64,000 nucleotides of DNA from Streptomyces cathayae (GTDB lineage: Bacteria; Actinomycetota; Actinomycetes; Streptomycetales; Streptomycetaceae), in the NCBI RefSeq assembly GCF_029760955.1, contig NZ_CP121682.1:4774001-4838000 (forward strand), in the 5' to 3' direction. Position numbers and translations under genes: made by a program. Positions 1 to 8,792 of the stretch are shown here, piece by piece (position 1 is the stretch's first letter; each line of letters opens with the position of its first letter). The notes beneath the pieces are model-generated. The model was not told the DNA's origin. It worked only from the letters and a program-made list of their open reading frames with translations, and did no database searches.

Positions 1-264
1 CGCACCGCCGGGCGTCGCGGTGGCGGCGGCGTCGAACAGCTTGCCGACCCATTCCCAGAAGGTGTCCAGGACCTGTTCGAACCAGCTGGGATCGTTCTCG
101 TGGTACATCTGCTTGGACAGTTCGCGCCGGGCCGCCTCCCGCGCGGGATCGCGCGGGATGGTGACGGGCGGCTCGCCGTCGCCGCGCAGCAGTGTGTGCA
201 CGGTGCCGCCGGCGGCTTCGGACAGCGCCCGCGCCGAAGTGAGAACTCCCCCCGTGGTGTGCAC
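1..264 (-). CDS. DUF4129-type protein, N-terminal part (cut by window edge)
   Basis: Only the first 88 codons are inside the window. I place the start at the GTG at 264, four bases after the stop of the gene ahead of it, with a G-rich stretch in between, so the two are probably translationally coupled. The visible part is hydrophilic and contains RELSKQMYHENDPSWFEQ followed by an aromatic stretch (FWEWVGKLFD). I associate this pattern with actinobacterial DUF4129 membrane proteins; the family has no firmly known biochemical role. The membrane segments and the C-terminal domain would lie to the left of the window. Confidence 0.6.
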   Translation of the reverse strand, partial: MHTTGGVLTSARALSEAAGGTVHTLLRGDGEPPVTIPRDPAREAARRELSKQMYHENDPSWFEQVLDTFWEWVGKLFDAAATATPGGA

Positions 265-268
265 CCCC

Positions 269-1615
269 TCAGCTCCCCGGGGTGGTGCCGGGACCGTACC
301 CCTGGATGCCGGCGGCGCGGCCCAGTTCGAGGTCGAGGGCTTCGCGGCGGATGCGCTGGTCGACGTAGAGGAGCACGGTGACGCCGGCCGTGATCGGGAA
401 CGTGATCGTGGAGCCGATGACCGAGCCGATCCCGCTGATGATGAGGAACGCCCAGCTGATGTCGCCGCCGGTGCCGTCGAGGAAACCGGAGACACCGCCA
501 CTGCCGAACGCCGTGGCGACGAGGGCGAAGGGGATGACGACGATCGACGCGACGACGTTCGCGATGATCAGTGCGAGCAGCTGGATGCCGAAGATCCGCC
601 ACCAGGAGCCGCGCACCAGCTTCGCGGACCGGCTCAGCGCCTTCATGACGCCCTGCTTCTCCAGCATCAGCGTGGGCACGGACAGCGAGAAGCGGACCCA
701 CAGCCACACGGCGACGACGCCACCGCCGATGACGCCCAGCACGGTGAGCGGCGCGCCGGGCGGACCGCCCACCGTGGCGGTCACGAGGATGCCGGGCAGC
801 GCGCCCACGGCGATGACGGCGACAGCGATGAGCAGCAGCAGGAAGATCAGGCCGTACAGCTTCAGGACCTGGGGACGGTCGGTGCGCCAGGCCTCGGCGG
901 CGGTGACCGACGTGCCGAGCACGGCACGGCTGGTGACCGTCGCGAGCAGGGCGGTGGCGGTGAGGGCGCCGATCAGGGTGATCATGGAGACCATCCCGCT
1001 GTTGAGCAGGGAGGCGCCCAGGGCGCCGGTCAGCTCGTCGAGGGTGGCGCTCGGGTCGCTGAGTGCCGCGGCGCTGGAGCTGTCCAGGAACAGTCCCTGG
1101 ACGAGGACGACGACGAGCTGGATGAGGACAGCGATGGTCAGCGAGAGGCCGAGGACCGTGCGCCAGTGGGTGCGCATGGTGGAGACCGCGCCGTCGAGGA
1201 TCTCGCCCACACCGAGCGGGCGGAGCGGGATCACACCGGGCTTCGCGGCGGGCGGGGGACCGCCCCAGCCGCCTCCCCAGGCCCCGTAACCGCCGGGACT
1301 TCCGTAGCCGCCTGGGCCGCCGTATCCTCCGGGCCCCGTGGGGCCGCCGGGGGGCGGGGTGCCCCATCCCGGGCCGGGCGGTGCGGGATGGGGAGCCTGG
1401 CCGGGGCCCGTGGCGCCGGGCGGGCCGGTGGGCGCGGACCACTGGCTGGGCGGTGGCTGCTCCTTCGACCACTTGACGCCCGGCCCCTGAGGCGCGTGCT
1501 GCCCCGGCTGCTCGGGGTGCGGGCGGTCTGCGGGCCCGGCAGGCCGGGACTCGCCCGGTTCCTGCCCGTCGGACGGGGCGGATCCGGGCGAGGCCCAGCC
1601 CGGAGTGTCGTTCAT
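269..1615 (-). CDS. Multipass membrane protein with Pro/Gly-rich N-terminus (glycerophosphodiesterase membrane-domain type)
   Basis: A 448-residue protein. The ATG at 1615 has a good GGAG site a few bases upstream. The first ~140 residues are very rich in Pro, Gly and Gln (repeats of the GGYG and PTGP type) and are probably cytoplasmic. The rest carries about six hydrophobic segments, for example LSLTIAVLIQLVVVLVQG and LIFLLLLIAVAVIAVGALP. This layout matches the membrane domain found beside glycerophosphoryl diester phosphodiesterases, but no catalytic phosphodiesterase domain is present. The gene lies just upstream of the DUF4129-type gene, probably in one transcript. The function is not known to me; an envelope role is inferred from the pairing only. 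Confidence 0.75.
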   Translation of the reverse strand: MNDTPGWASPGSAPSDGQEPGESRPAGPADRPHPEQPGQHAPQGPGVKWSKEQPPPSQWSAPTGPPGATGPGQAPHPAPPGPGWGTPPPGGPTGPGGYGGPGGYGSPGGYGAWGGGWGGPPPAAKPGVIPLRPLGVGEILDGAVSTMRTHWRTVLGLSLTIAVLIQLVVVLVQGLFLDSSSAAALSDPSATLDELTGALGASLLNSGMVSMITLIGALTATALLATVTSRAVLGTSVTAAEAWRTDRPQVLKLYGLIFLLLLIAVAVIAVGALPGILVTATVGGPPGAPLTVLGVIGGGVVAVWLWVRFSLSVPTLMLEKQGVMKALSRSAKLVRGSWWRIFGIQLLALIIANVVASIVVIPFALVATAFGSGGVSGFLDGTGGDISWAFLIISGIGSVIGSTITFPITAGVTVLLYVDQRIRREALDLELGRAAGIQGYGPGTTPGS

Positions 1616-1771
1616 CGTCGCTCCTTCACGGTGCCCGTCCGCGGTCGCGGCGGCAGGTTCGCAGCCATCGTGCCATGGGGTGTTCGTCAACGGACCTGCC
1701 GGACCTGTCGGATCCGGCGAGGGACGGGCTGTACCTTCAATTGTCCGCGTCCCAGGGGGCAGACTGGCCGC

Positions 1772-2920
1772 ATGGCTGATCAGTACGCACACGGCAGCGA
1801 CGACAAACGGCCGACCGAGATCCCTGCGCTCCGCTGGGAAGAGCCACCCGAAGGGCCCGTTCTGATCCTTCTCGACCAGACGAGACTGCCGGCCGAGGAG
1901 GTCGAGCTGGTCTGCACGGACGCACCCGCGCTGGTGGAGGCGATCCGCTCGCTGGCCGTGCGCGGTGCGCCGCTGCTGGGCATCGCCGGTGCGTACGGCG
2001 TCGCACTCGCCGCCGCACGGGGCTTCGACGTGGACGACGCCGCGGCCGCGCTGGAGGGCGCCCGGCCCACCGCGGTGAACCTCGCGGTGGGGGTGCGCCG
2101 GGCCCTCGCCGCCCACCGGGGCGTTCTCGCCCGGGGTGGCGACGAGCGGGAGGCGGCGGTGGCCGCGCTGGCCGCGGCACGGCGGCTGCACCGCGAGGAC
2201 GCCGAGGCCAGCGCGCGGATGGCCGGGCACGGACTGACGCTGCTGGACGAACTGCTGCCCGGTGGCGGACACCGGATCCTCACCCACTGCAACACCGGCT
2301 CACTGGTGTCGGGCGGCGAGGGAACGGCGTTCGCGGTGGCGCTGGCGGCGCACCGGGCGGGCCGTCTCAGGAGGCTGTGGGTGGACGAAACGCGTCCGTT
2401 GCTGCAAGGTGCTCGCCTGACGGCATACGAGGCGGCCCGCCGCGGAATGGCGTACACCCTGCTCACCGACAGCGCGGCGGGATCGCTGTTCGCGGCCGGT
2501 GAGGTGGACGCGGTACTGATAGGGGCGGACCGCATCGCGGCCGACGGCTCGGTGGCGAACAAGGTGGGGAGCTATCCGCTCGCGGTGCTGGCGCGGTACC
2601 ACCACGTGCCGTTCATCGTCGTGGCCCCGGTGACGACGGTGGATCCGCAGACGCCGGACGGGGCCTCCATCGAGGTCGAGCAGCGCCCCGGGCATGAAGT
2701 GACCGAGGTCACCGCACCACGGGTGCCGGTGGCCGGAATTGAAGCGGGAGGCGGGATTCTTGTGGCACCCCTGGGGACCCAGGCGTACAACCCGGCGTTC
2801 GACGTGACACCACCGGAACTGGTGACGGCGATCGTCACGGAGGAAGGTGCCGTCTCACCCGTGACGACCGAGGCCCTGGCCGAGCTGTGCGCCAGGTCAC
2901 GCCCGGTCACGATGAGCTAA
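1772..2920 (+). CDS. mtnA: S-methyl-5-thioribose-1-phosphate isomerase
   Basis: A 382-residue enzyme that isomerises methylthioribose-1-phosphate to methylthioribulose-1-phosphate in methionine salvage. Family signatures are clear: LLDQTRLP near residue 34, RGAPLLGIAGAYG at 64-76, THCNTGSL with the catalytic Cys at 173, a VDETRPLLQGARLTAYE block near 204, and LIGADRIAADG with the catalytic Asp at 253. The length is normal for the family. The reading frame stays open far upstream, but homology begins only at this ATG. A CAGACT -10-like box ends 6 bases before the ATG and no Shine-Dalgarno site is visible, so the mRNA may be leaderless. The next gene, mtrA, starts 4 bases after the stop. Confidence 0.93.
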   Translation: MADQYAHGSDDKRPTEIPALRWEEPPEGPVLILLDQTRLPAEEVELVCTDAPALVEAIRSLAVRGAPLLGIAGAYGVALAAARGFDVDDAAAALEGARPTAVNLAVGVRRALAAHRGVLARGGDEREAAVAALAAARRLHREDAEASARMAGHGLTLLDELLPGGGHRILTHCNTGSLVSGGEGTAFAVALAAHRAGRLRRLWVDETRPLLQGARLTAYEAARRGMAYTLLTDSAAGSLFAAGEVDAVLIGADRIAADGSVANKVGSYPLAVLARYHHVPFIVVAPVTTVDPQTPDGASIEVEQRPGHEVTEVTAPRVPVAGIEAGGGILVAPLGTQAYNPAFDVTPPELVTAIVTEEGAVSPVTTEALAELCARSRPVTMS

Positions 2921-2924
2921 TGGG

Positions 2925-3614
2925 ATGATGTCGTTTATGAAGGGAAGAGTCCTTGTCGTCGACGACGACACCGCACTGGCCGAGATGCTCGGCATTGTGT
3001 TGCGTGGTGAAGGTTTTGAACCGTCTTTCGTAGCCGACGGCGACAAGGCGCTGGCCGCTTTCCGTGAGGCCAAGCCCGACCTGGTGCTGCTCGATCTGAT
3101 GCTGCCCGGCCGGGACGGTATCGAGGTGTGCCGCCTGATCAGGGCGGAGTCCGGGGTGCCGATCGTGATGCTCACGGCGAAGAGCGACACCGTCGATGTC
3201 GTGGTGGGCCTGGAGTCCGGTGCCGACGACTACATCGTCAAGCCGTTCAAGCCGAAGGAACTGGTCGCCCGGATCCGGGCGCGGCTGCGCAGGTCGGAGG
3301 AGCCTGCGCCGGAACAGCTCGCCATCGGCGACCTGGTGATCGACGTGGCCGGACACTCCGTGAAGCGGGAGGGGCAGTCGATCGCGCTGACCCCGCTGGA
3401 GTTCGACCTGCTGGTCGCGCTGGCCCGCAAGCCGTGGCAGGTGTTCACGCGGGAGGTGCTGCTGGAACAGGTCTGGGGGTACCGCCACGCGGCCGACACC
3501 CGGCTGGTGAACGTCCATGTCCAGCGGCTGCGCTCCAAGGTCGAGAAGGACCCGGAGAAGCCGGAGATCGTGGTGACCGTCCGTGGCGTCGGATACAAGG
3601 CAGGACCGAGCTGA
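2925..3614 (+). CDS. mtrA: Response regulator MtrA (OmpR/PhoB family)
   Basis: A 229-residue DNA-binding regulator of the MtrAB-LpqB system, which in actinobacteria controls cell-wall and division genes and, in Streptomyces, development and antibiotic genes. The receiver domain spans about residues 5-120, with the acidic pair VVDDD near 11-15 and the phospho-acceptor Asp57 in LLDLMLPG (Asp53 if the ATG at 2937 is used). The winged-helix domain follows (LTPLEFDLLVAL, then VWGYRHAADTRLVNVHVQRLRSKVE). Start choice is uncertain among ATGs at 2925, 2928 and 2937; none has a strong ribosome site. The gene follows mtnA by 4 bases and is followed by mtrB after one base, as in a single operon. Confidence 0.95.
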   Translation: MMSFMKGRVLVVDDDTALAEMLGIVLRGEGFEPSFVADGDKALAAFREAKPDLVLLDLMLPGRDGIEVCRLIRAESGVPIVMLTAKSDTVDVVVGLESGADDYIVKPFKPKELVARIRARLRRSEEPAPEQLAIGDLVIDVAGHSVKREGQSIALTPLEFDLLVALARKPWQVFTREVLLEQVWGYRHAADTRLVNVHVQRLRSKVEKDPEKPEIVVTVRGVGYKAGPS

Positions 3615-3615
3615 C

Positions 3616-5790
3616 ATGTCCGGGGACAGTGCCGCTTCGGCGCCCGGCCGGTCCGGGGACCGACCGGAGCGGCCTGTCGGCCTGCCGTCCGGCAGCCGGG
3701 CACCAGGGCGCTCCCCCCGGGGGCGCCTGCTCAAGGACGGGCTGCTGCAGGGCGGAGTCCAGGGCAGCCCGGTGATCCGCCTGTTCGTGCGCTGGGTACG
3801 CCGGCCGTTGCTGCCCGTCATGCGGCTGTGGCGGCGGAACATCCAGCTGAAGGTGGTCGTCACCACGCTGCTGATGTCGCTGGGCGTGGTCCTGCTGCTG
3901 GGCTTCGTCGTCATCGGCCAGGTACGCAACGGTCTGCTGGACGCCAAGGTGAAGGCGTCGCAGAGCCAGGCCACCGGCGGGTTCGCGGTGGCCAAGCAGC
4001 AGGCCGACGAGGCCTCGAGCGGCACCGGTGAGGACGCGGTCGCGGTGGGCGACCGGTCCTCGCAGAGCGTCATCCAGTGGATGAGTGACCTCGTGGAGTC
4101 GCTCTCCAGCGGCGGTCAGGGGGCTTTCGACGTGGTCACCCTGCCCATGGACGACGAGAGCGGCGGCGGGCGTGGCCCGCGTGCCTCGGGGCACGTCGAC
4201 CCGTCGCAGAGCGTGCCCGGGAACCTGCGGGACAGGATCGACACCAACACCGCGGCGGCCCAGCGGTACACGCGGATCGTCTACAGCAACGGCGCGGACT
4301 CGCAGCCCGGCCTGGTCATCGGCAAGCAGGTCAACGACCCCAACGGTGATCCGTACCAGCTGTACTACCTCTTCCCGCTCACGCAGGAGGAGAAGTCGCT
4401 GAGCCTGGTCAAGGGCACTCTGGCGACCGCGGGGCTGTTCGTCGTCGTCCTCCTCGGGGCGATCGCCTGGCTCGTGGTGCGGCAGGTCGTGACGCCGGTG
4501 CGGATGGCCGCCGGGATCGCGGAGCGGCTGTCCGCCGGGCGTCTCCAGGAACGGATGAAGGTCACCGGTGAGGACGACATCGCGCGGCTCGGCGAGGCAT
4601 TCAACAAGATGGCGCAGAACCTCCAGCTGAAGATCAACCAGCTCGAGGAGCTGTCGCGGATGCAGCGCCGTTTCGTGTCGGACGTCTCCCACGAACTGCG
4701 GACGCCGCTGACGACCGTACGGATGGCCGCGGACGTCATCCATGAGGCGCGTGAGGACTTCGACCCGATCACCGCGCGGTCGGCCGAACTGCTCGCGGAC
4801 CAGATCGACCGGTTCGAGTCGCTGCTTTCGGACCTGCTGGAGATCAGCCGTTTCGACGCGGGCGCGGCGGCGCTCGAGGCGGAGCCGATAGACCTGCGCG
4901 AAGTCGTACGGCGCGTGGTCAGCGGGGCCGAGCCGCTCGCCGAGCGCAAGGGCACGCCGATCAAGATCGTCGGCGACCAGCAGCCCGTCGTCGCCGAGGC
5001 CGACGCGCGACGCGTGGAGCGCGTCCTGCGCAACCTCGTCGTCAACGCCGTGGAGCACGGCGACGGCAAGGACGTGGTCGTCAAGCTCGCCGCGGCGGGC
5101 GGGGCGGTCGCGGTCGCGGTGCGGGACTACGGTGTCGGGCTCAAGCCCGGTGAGGCGACCCGGGTCTTCAGCCGCTTCTGGCGGGCGGACCCGGCACGTG
5201 CGCGCACCACCGGCGGTACGGGACTGGGGCTGTCCATCGCCCTGGAGGACGCGCGGCTGCACGGCGGCTGGCTCCAGGCATGGGGCGAGCCGGGCGGCGG
5301 CTCGCAGTTCCGGCTGACGCTGCCCAGGACGGCCGACGAACCGCTGCGGGGCTCCCCGATCCCCCTGGAGCCCAGGGATTCCCGGCGCAACAGCGGACTC
5401 GGCGGTGCCGGAGAGCCGCAGGGCGGCGGGGGCGGCGGGGACGGCAGGAAACAGTCCACCGTGCCCGCGCGGCCCGTGGACACCGACGGATCGGCCCGAG
5501 CGGCCCGCGATCCGCTCGCGACGCTCTCGGCCACCGTGGTCCCCACGGCCGACCCGACGGCACTGCCCGGCAACGGCGCGCGCGTGGTGTCGCGGCCGCC
5601 GGGGGACGGGGCGCGGCAGGGAGAGCAGGCGGGAGCCGGAGAGCCGGCCGGCGCCGACACGGGCGCCGGTTCTGGCGGCCCCGGCGGTGAGAACGGGACG
5701 GCGGTCACGGACCGGAGTGAGAACGAACCCGAGGACCGGTCCGGGGACCGGCCGGCGGACAGGCAAGGGGAGGCTTCGCGTGGGCGGTGA
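3616..5790 (+). CDS. mtrB: Sensor histidine kinase MtrB
   Basis: A 724-residue membrane kinase partnering MtrA. TM1 is at about 78-101 (VVVTTLLMSLGVVLLLGFVV) and TM2 at about 268-291, with a ~165-residue extracytoplasmic sensor region between them. A HAMP domain follows (TPVRMAAGIAERLSAGRL), then the H-box VSDVSHELRTPLTT with His359, then a GHKL ATPase domain (NLVVNAVEHGDG, DYGVGL, GGTGLGLSIALEDARLHGG). The last ~150 residues form a low-complexity Gly/Ala/Pro-rich tail after the kinase core. The start at 3616 is preferred because an ATG 33 bases upstream lies inside mtrA. The 3' end overlaps lpqB by 11 bases. Confidence 0.94.
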   Translation: MSGDSAASAPGRSGDRPERPVGLPSGSRAPGRSPRGRLLKDGLLQGGVQGSPVIRLFVRWVRRPLLPVMRLWRRNIQLKVVVTTLLMSLGVVLLLGFVVIGQVRNGLLDAKVKASQSQATGGFAVAKQQADEASSGTGEDAVAVGDRSSQSVIQWMSDLVESLSSGGQGAFDVVTLPMDDESGGGRGPRASGHVDPSQSVPGNLRDRIDTNTAAAQRYTRIVYSNGADSQPGLVIGKQVNDPNGDPYQLYYLFPLTQEEKSLSLVKGTLATAGLFVVVLLGAIAWLVVRQVVTPVRMAAGIAERLSAGRLQERMKVTGEDDIARLGEAFNKMAQNLQLKINQLEELSRMQRRFVSDVSHELRTPLTTVRMAADVIHEAREDFDPITARSAELLADQIDRFESLLSDLLEISRFDAGAAALEAEPIDLREVVRRVVSGAEPLAERKGTPIKIVGDQQPVVAEADARRVERVLRNLVVNAVEHGDGKDVVVKLAAAGGAVAVAVRDYGVGLKPGEATRVFSRFWRADPARARTTGGTGLGLSIALEDARLHGGWLQAWGEPGGGSQFRLTLPRTADEPLRGSPIPLEPRDSRRNSGLGGAGEPQGGGGGGDGRKQSTVPARPVDTDGSARAARDPLATLSATVVPTADPTALPGNGARVVSRPPGDGARQGEQAGAGEPAGADTGAGSGGPGGENGTAVTDRSENEPEDRSGDRPADRQGEASRGR

Positions 5791-7636
5791 GCGCGCAGGA
5801 CGCGGCAGGACGGCTCCGGCACGCGTGGTGGCGTACGCCACCAGCGGTGTCGTACTGCTGGCCGGGTGCGCCTCGATGCCCGACAGCGGGGATGTGCGGG
5901 GCGTGGACTCCACGCCCCGCCTGGACGCGCAGGTGCGGGTGTTCGCGATGCCGCCGAGTGAGGACGCGTCGCCGCCCCAGATCATGCAGGGCTTCCTGGA
6001 GGCGCTGACCAGTGACGATCCGGACTACAGCACCGCGCGCCAGTATCTGACCGATGAGGCGGCGAAGGTGTGGAAGCCGGAGCTGTCCACCACGGTGCTG
6101 GCGGACGGGCCGGGTGCTCAGGCCGGTTCGTCGGGCCGCGAGGACGCCGGGGAGCTCTTCTTCAAGCTGACCGGCGACAAGGTCGCCACCGTGGACGCGC
6201 AGCAGGCGTACACGGCCGACTCCGGGCCGTACGACCAGCTCGTGCATCTCACCCGGGACGTGAAGACCCGCCAGTGGCGCATCGACGGGGTGCCGCAGGG
6301 CGTCGTCATGGGCAAGTCGGACTTCCAGCGCAACTACATGTCCGTCAGCAAGTACTACTTCGCCTCGAACACCGCGGGAGCCGGTGGGGCCGACGAGGAC
6401 GGTCCGTCGATGGCGGTCGCCGACCCGGTCTACGTGCGCAGCCATGTGGAGCCCACCACCCAGATGGTCCGCTCCCTCCTGGGCGGGCCCACGAACTGGC
6501 TGGACCCGGCCGTCAGGTCGAGCTTCCCCACGGGTACGGAGCTGCGCAAGGACGCCGGTCCGCTGACGGCGGACGACCAGGGCAGGCTGACCGTGCCGCT
6601 CAACGACAAGGCGGCCGACGTCGGCACCAAGAGGTGCGAGGAGATGGCGGCCCAGCTGCTGTTCACGCTGCGCAACCTCAGCCCCGCCGTGGACGAGGTC
6701 GAGCTGCGGGCCGCCGGGAAGAAGCTGTGCTCGCTGACCCAGGAGGCCACCAAGACCGTGGCCGACCGGGGATCGCTGAACCACCCCGACTACCTGTACT
6801 TCATCGACGAGGAGCACCGGCTGGTACGGATCGTCGCGGGCGGCAACGCCACCCAGCCGGAGCCGGTGCCGGGGGCGCTCGGCGAGGGCACGGCGCGGCT
6901 GCGGTCGGTGGCGGTCGCGCGGGACGAGCACGCCGCGGCCGGGGTCGCGCTCGACGGGAAGTCGCTGTACGTCGGATCGCTGGCGCCGGGCGGCTCGCTC
7001 GAGGAGCCCGTGCTGACCAGCGCGGGCAAGTCCGAGGACGACCGGCTCACCGCGCCCAGCTGGGACGCGCACGGCGGCCTGTGGGTGGCCGACCAGGATC
7101 CCGGGAACGCCCGGCTGCTCCTGCTGGAGGAGGGCGGGGGCGAACCGCTGGAAGTACGCACACCGGGCCTGGACGGACGGATCCAGGCGGTCCGGGTCGC
7201 CGCCGACGGGGTCAGGGTCGCGCTCGTCGTGGCCAAGGGCGACCGGCGGTCCCTGATGATCGGGCGGATCGAGCGGGACGGTCCGGACGGGCAGGAACGG
7301 ACCACGGGCGAGCAGCCGACCGTCACCGTGGTGGAACTTCGCCCCGCGACGCCGGAGTTGGAGAAGGTCACCGCCATGTCCTGGACCGGGGACAGCCGGC
7401 TCGTGGTGGTCGGACGGGAGGAGGGAGGCGTGGAGCAGATGCGGTACGTCGAGGTCGACGGTTCCGTCCCCGAGGTGCCTCAGCCCGCCGCCCTGACCGG
7501 TGTCAAGGCGGTGACCGCCTCCCCCGACGAGCAGGTGCCGCTGGTGGCGTACTCGGTGGACGGGATCGTGCGGCTGCCGTCGGGTGCGCAGTGGCAGAAG
7601 GTGACGGAGGGGACCGCGCCGGTCTATCCGGGGTGA
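5780..7636 (+). CDS. lpqB: Lipoprotein LpqB (MtrB accessory)
   Basis: A 618-residue lipoprotein that in actinobacteria works with MtrB on the outer face of the membrane. The GTG at 5780 lies inside the mtrB 3' end and has a strong GGGGAGG site about 6 bases upstream, indicating coupled translation. The signal peptide ends in a lipobox (LLAGC) with the lipidated Cys at residue 30. A GerMN-like region follows (about 60-330), then a C-terminal part with repeated strand patterns typical of the LpqB beta-propeller. The frame closes at TGA 7634-7636, inside the first copy of an 18-bp tandem repeat (separate entry). Confidence 0.93.
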   Translation: MGGERAGRGRTAPARVVAYATSGVVLLAGCASMPDSGDVRGVDSTPRLDAQVRVFAMPPSEDASPPQIMQGFLEALTSDDPDYSTARQYLTDEAAKVWKPELSTTVLADGPGAQAGSSGREDAGELFFKLTGDKVATVDAQQAYTADSGPYDQLVHLTRDVKTRQWRIDGVPQGVVMGKSDFQRNYMSVSKYYFASNTAGAGGADEDGPSMAVADPVYVRSHVEPTTQMVRSLLGGPTNWLDPAVRSSFPTGTELRKDAGPLTADDQGRLTVPLNDKAADVGTKRCEEMAAQLLFTLRNLSPAVDEVELRAAGKKLCSLTQEATKTVADRGSLNHPDYLYFIDEEHRLVRIVAGGNATQPEPVPGALGEGTARLRSVAVARDEHAAAGVALDGKSLYVGSLAPGGSLEEPVLTSAGKSEDDRLTAPSWDAHGGLWVADQDPGNARLLLLEEGGGEPLEVRTPGLDGRIQAVRVAADGVRVALVVAKGDRRSLMIGRIERDGPDGQERTTGEQPTVTVVELRPATPELEKVTAMSWTGDSRLVVVGREEGGVEQMRYVEVDGSVPEVPQPAALTGVKAVTASPDEQVPLVAYSVDGIVRLPSGAQWQKVTEGTAPVYPG

Positions 7637-7690
7637 CCGGTCCGTCCGGGGTGACCGGTCCGTCCGGGGTGGCTGGTCTATCCGGGGTGG
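7619..7690 (+). repeat. Four tandem 18-bp repeats across the lpqB stop codon
   Basis: Four head-to-tail copies of an 18-base unit of the form CCGGTCYRTCCGGGGTGR run from 7619 to 7690. The first copy contains the last codons and TGA of lpqB. Copy 2 also ends in TGA in the same frame, while copies 3 and 4 end in TGG. Because 18 is a multiple of three, each copy keeps the reading frame. The copies differ at one to four positions. This looks like local slippage at the gene end. Confidence 0.9.
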
Positions 7691-7760
7691 CCGGCCTGCG
7701 GGTCGTGCGGAGTTTTCCACAGGGGTGGCCGGGGGCCGCGGGCGTTGGCACAGTGGGGCC

Positions 7761-8792
7761 ATGCGGGGCTGGTGGCAGGACCTGAGCGACCTGGTGCTCC
7801 CTGCCGAGTGCGGCGGGTGCGGCAGACCTCGTGCGGTGCTCTGCGAGCGGTGCCGTACGGCACTGAGCGGTGCCGCGCCACGCGGGGTGTGCCCGGTGCC
7901 GCGGCCGGCCGGGCTGCCGGTCGTGCACGCCGCCGCCCTCTACGCGGACGAGGTGCGTGCCGTGCTGCTGGCCCACAAGGAGCGGGGCGCCCTGGCCCTC
8001 TCCCGGCCGCTGGGCGAGGCCCTGGCGAGAGCGGTGCGCGCGGGGCTGCGGGAGACGGGGGAGACGGGTCGGTGGGAGGCGGCGCGGCCGGGCCCCGGTG
8101 AGGCTCCGGGGGCGGTGAGTGGTCACCGCGGGGCGGTCCTGCTGGTGCCCGTGCCGTCCGCGCGGCGGGCCGTGCGGGCCCGTGGACACGACCCTGCGCT
8201 GCGGATCGCGCGGGCGGCGGCGGGTGCGCTGCGGCGCCAGGGGCTGCCCGTCTCGGTGCTGCCCGCGTTGCGTCATCGGAGGGACGTGGCCGACCAGTCG
8301 GGGCTCGACGCCCGGCGGCGGCTGGCCAACCTCGCCGGTGCGCTGGCGGTGGTGCCGGGCTGTGACCGGCTGCTGCGCGAAGGCTCCGTCGTACTCGTCG
8401 ACGACCTGATGACGACCGGGGCGTCGTTGGCGGAGGCCGCGCGTGCGGTGCGTCTCGCGTCGCCCACCGCGCCGCGTGCGGGAGCGCTCGTGGGGGCGTG
8501 GGGGGCGCGAGGGGCGCGCACGGGGGTGGATGTCGGGCCTGATTCGAGTATTTCGGCGCCCGCGTTCGTGTACAGGGGTGAGACATGGGAAAGGAGAGGA
8601 GCACGAGGGGAAGACCAAGAGCGACGGGAACGACGGGAGCGGCGAAACGGATCGGTTCACGAGAGGGTGGATCAAGGGTCGGGCCGTTCGACCCTGGTGA
8701 CGGGGATGAGCAGGGCCGATCGGCCCATTGACGTGAAGTGCGCGGCGGTTGTTGCGGCTTCACCGGATTCTTTCGAAATAAACCGGAACTGA
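7761..8792 (+). CDS. ComF-family phosphoribosyltransferase-like protein
   Basis: A 343-residue protein. The N-terminus has a four-Cys zinc-finger pattern (CGGCGRPRAVLCERC, about residues 14-28). The phosphoribosyltransferase domain includes VPVPSARRAVRARGHD and the PRPP-binding loop VVLVDDLMTTGASL. ComF proteins are linked to DNA uptake in some bacteria, but the role in actinobacteria is not established. The place between lpqB and hpf is the conserved actinobacterial order. About 65 residues after the PRPP loop are unusually charged (an ERRERRER stretch) before a hydrophobic tail ending SPDSFEINRN, which I believe is the normal family C-terminus, so the charged part may be an insertion. The ATG at 7761 lacks a clear ribosome site. 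Confidence 0.82.
   Translation: MRGWWQDLSDLVLPAECGGCGRPRAVLCERCRTALSGAAPRGVCPVPRPAGLPVVHAAALYADEVRAVLLAHKERGALALSRPLGEALARAVRAGLRETGETGRWEAARPGPGEAPGAVSGHRGAVLLVPVPSARRAVRARGHDPALRIARAAAGALRRQGLPVSVLPALRHRRDVADQSGLDARRRLANLAGALAVVPGCDRLLREGSVVLVDDLMTTGASLAEAARAVRLASPTAPRAGALVGAWGARGARTGVDVGPDSSISAPAFVYRGETWERRGARGEDQERRERRERRNGSVHERVDQGSGRSTLVTGMSRADRPIDVKCAAVVAASPDSFEINRN

Noticed and set aside
20..1771. Upstream extension of the mtnA frame almost to the window start
   Set aside because: The extension is antisense to two real membrane-protein genes and has no isomerase homology; the enzyme signatures start after 1772.
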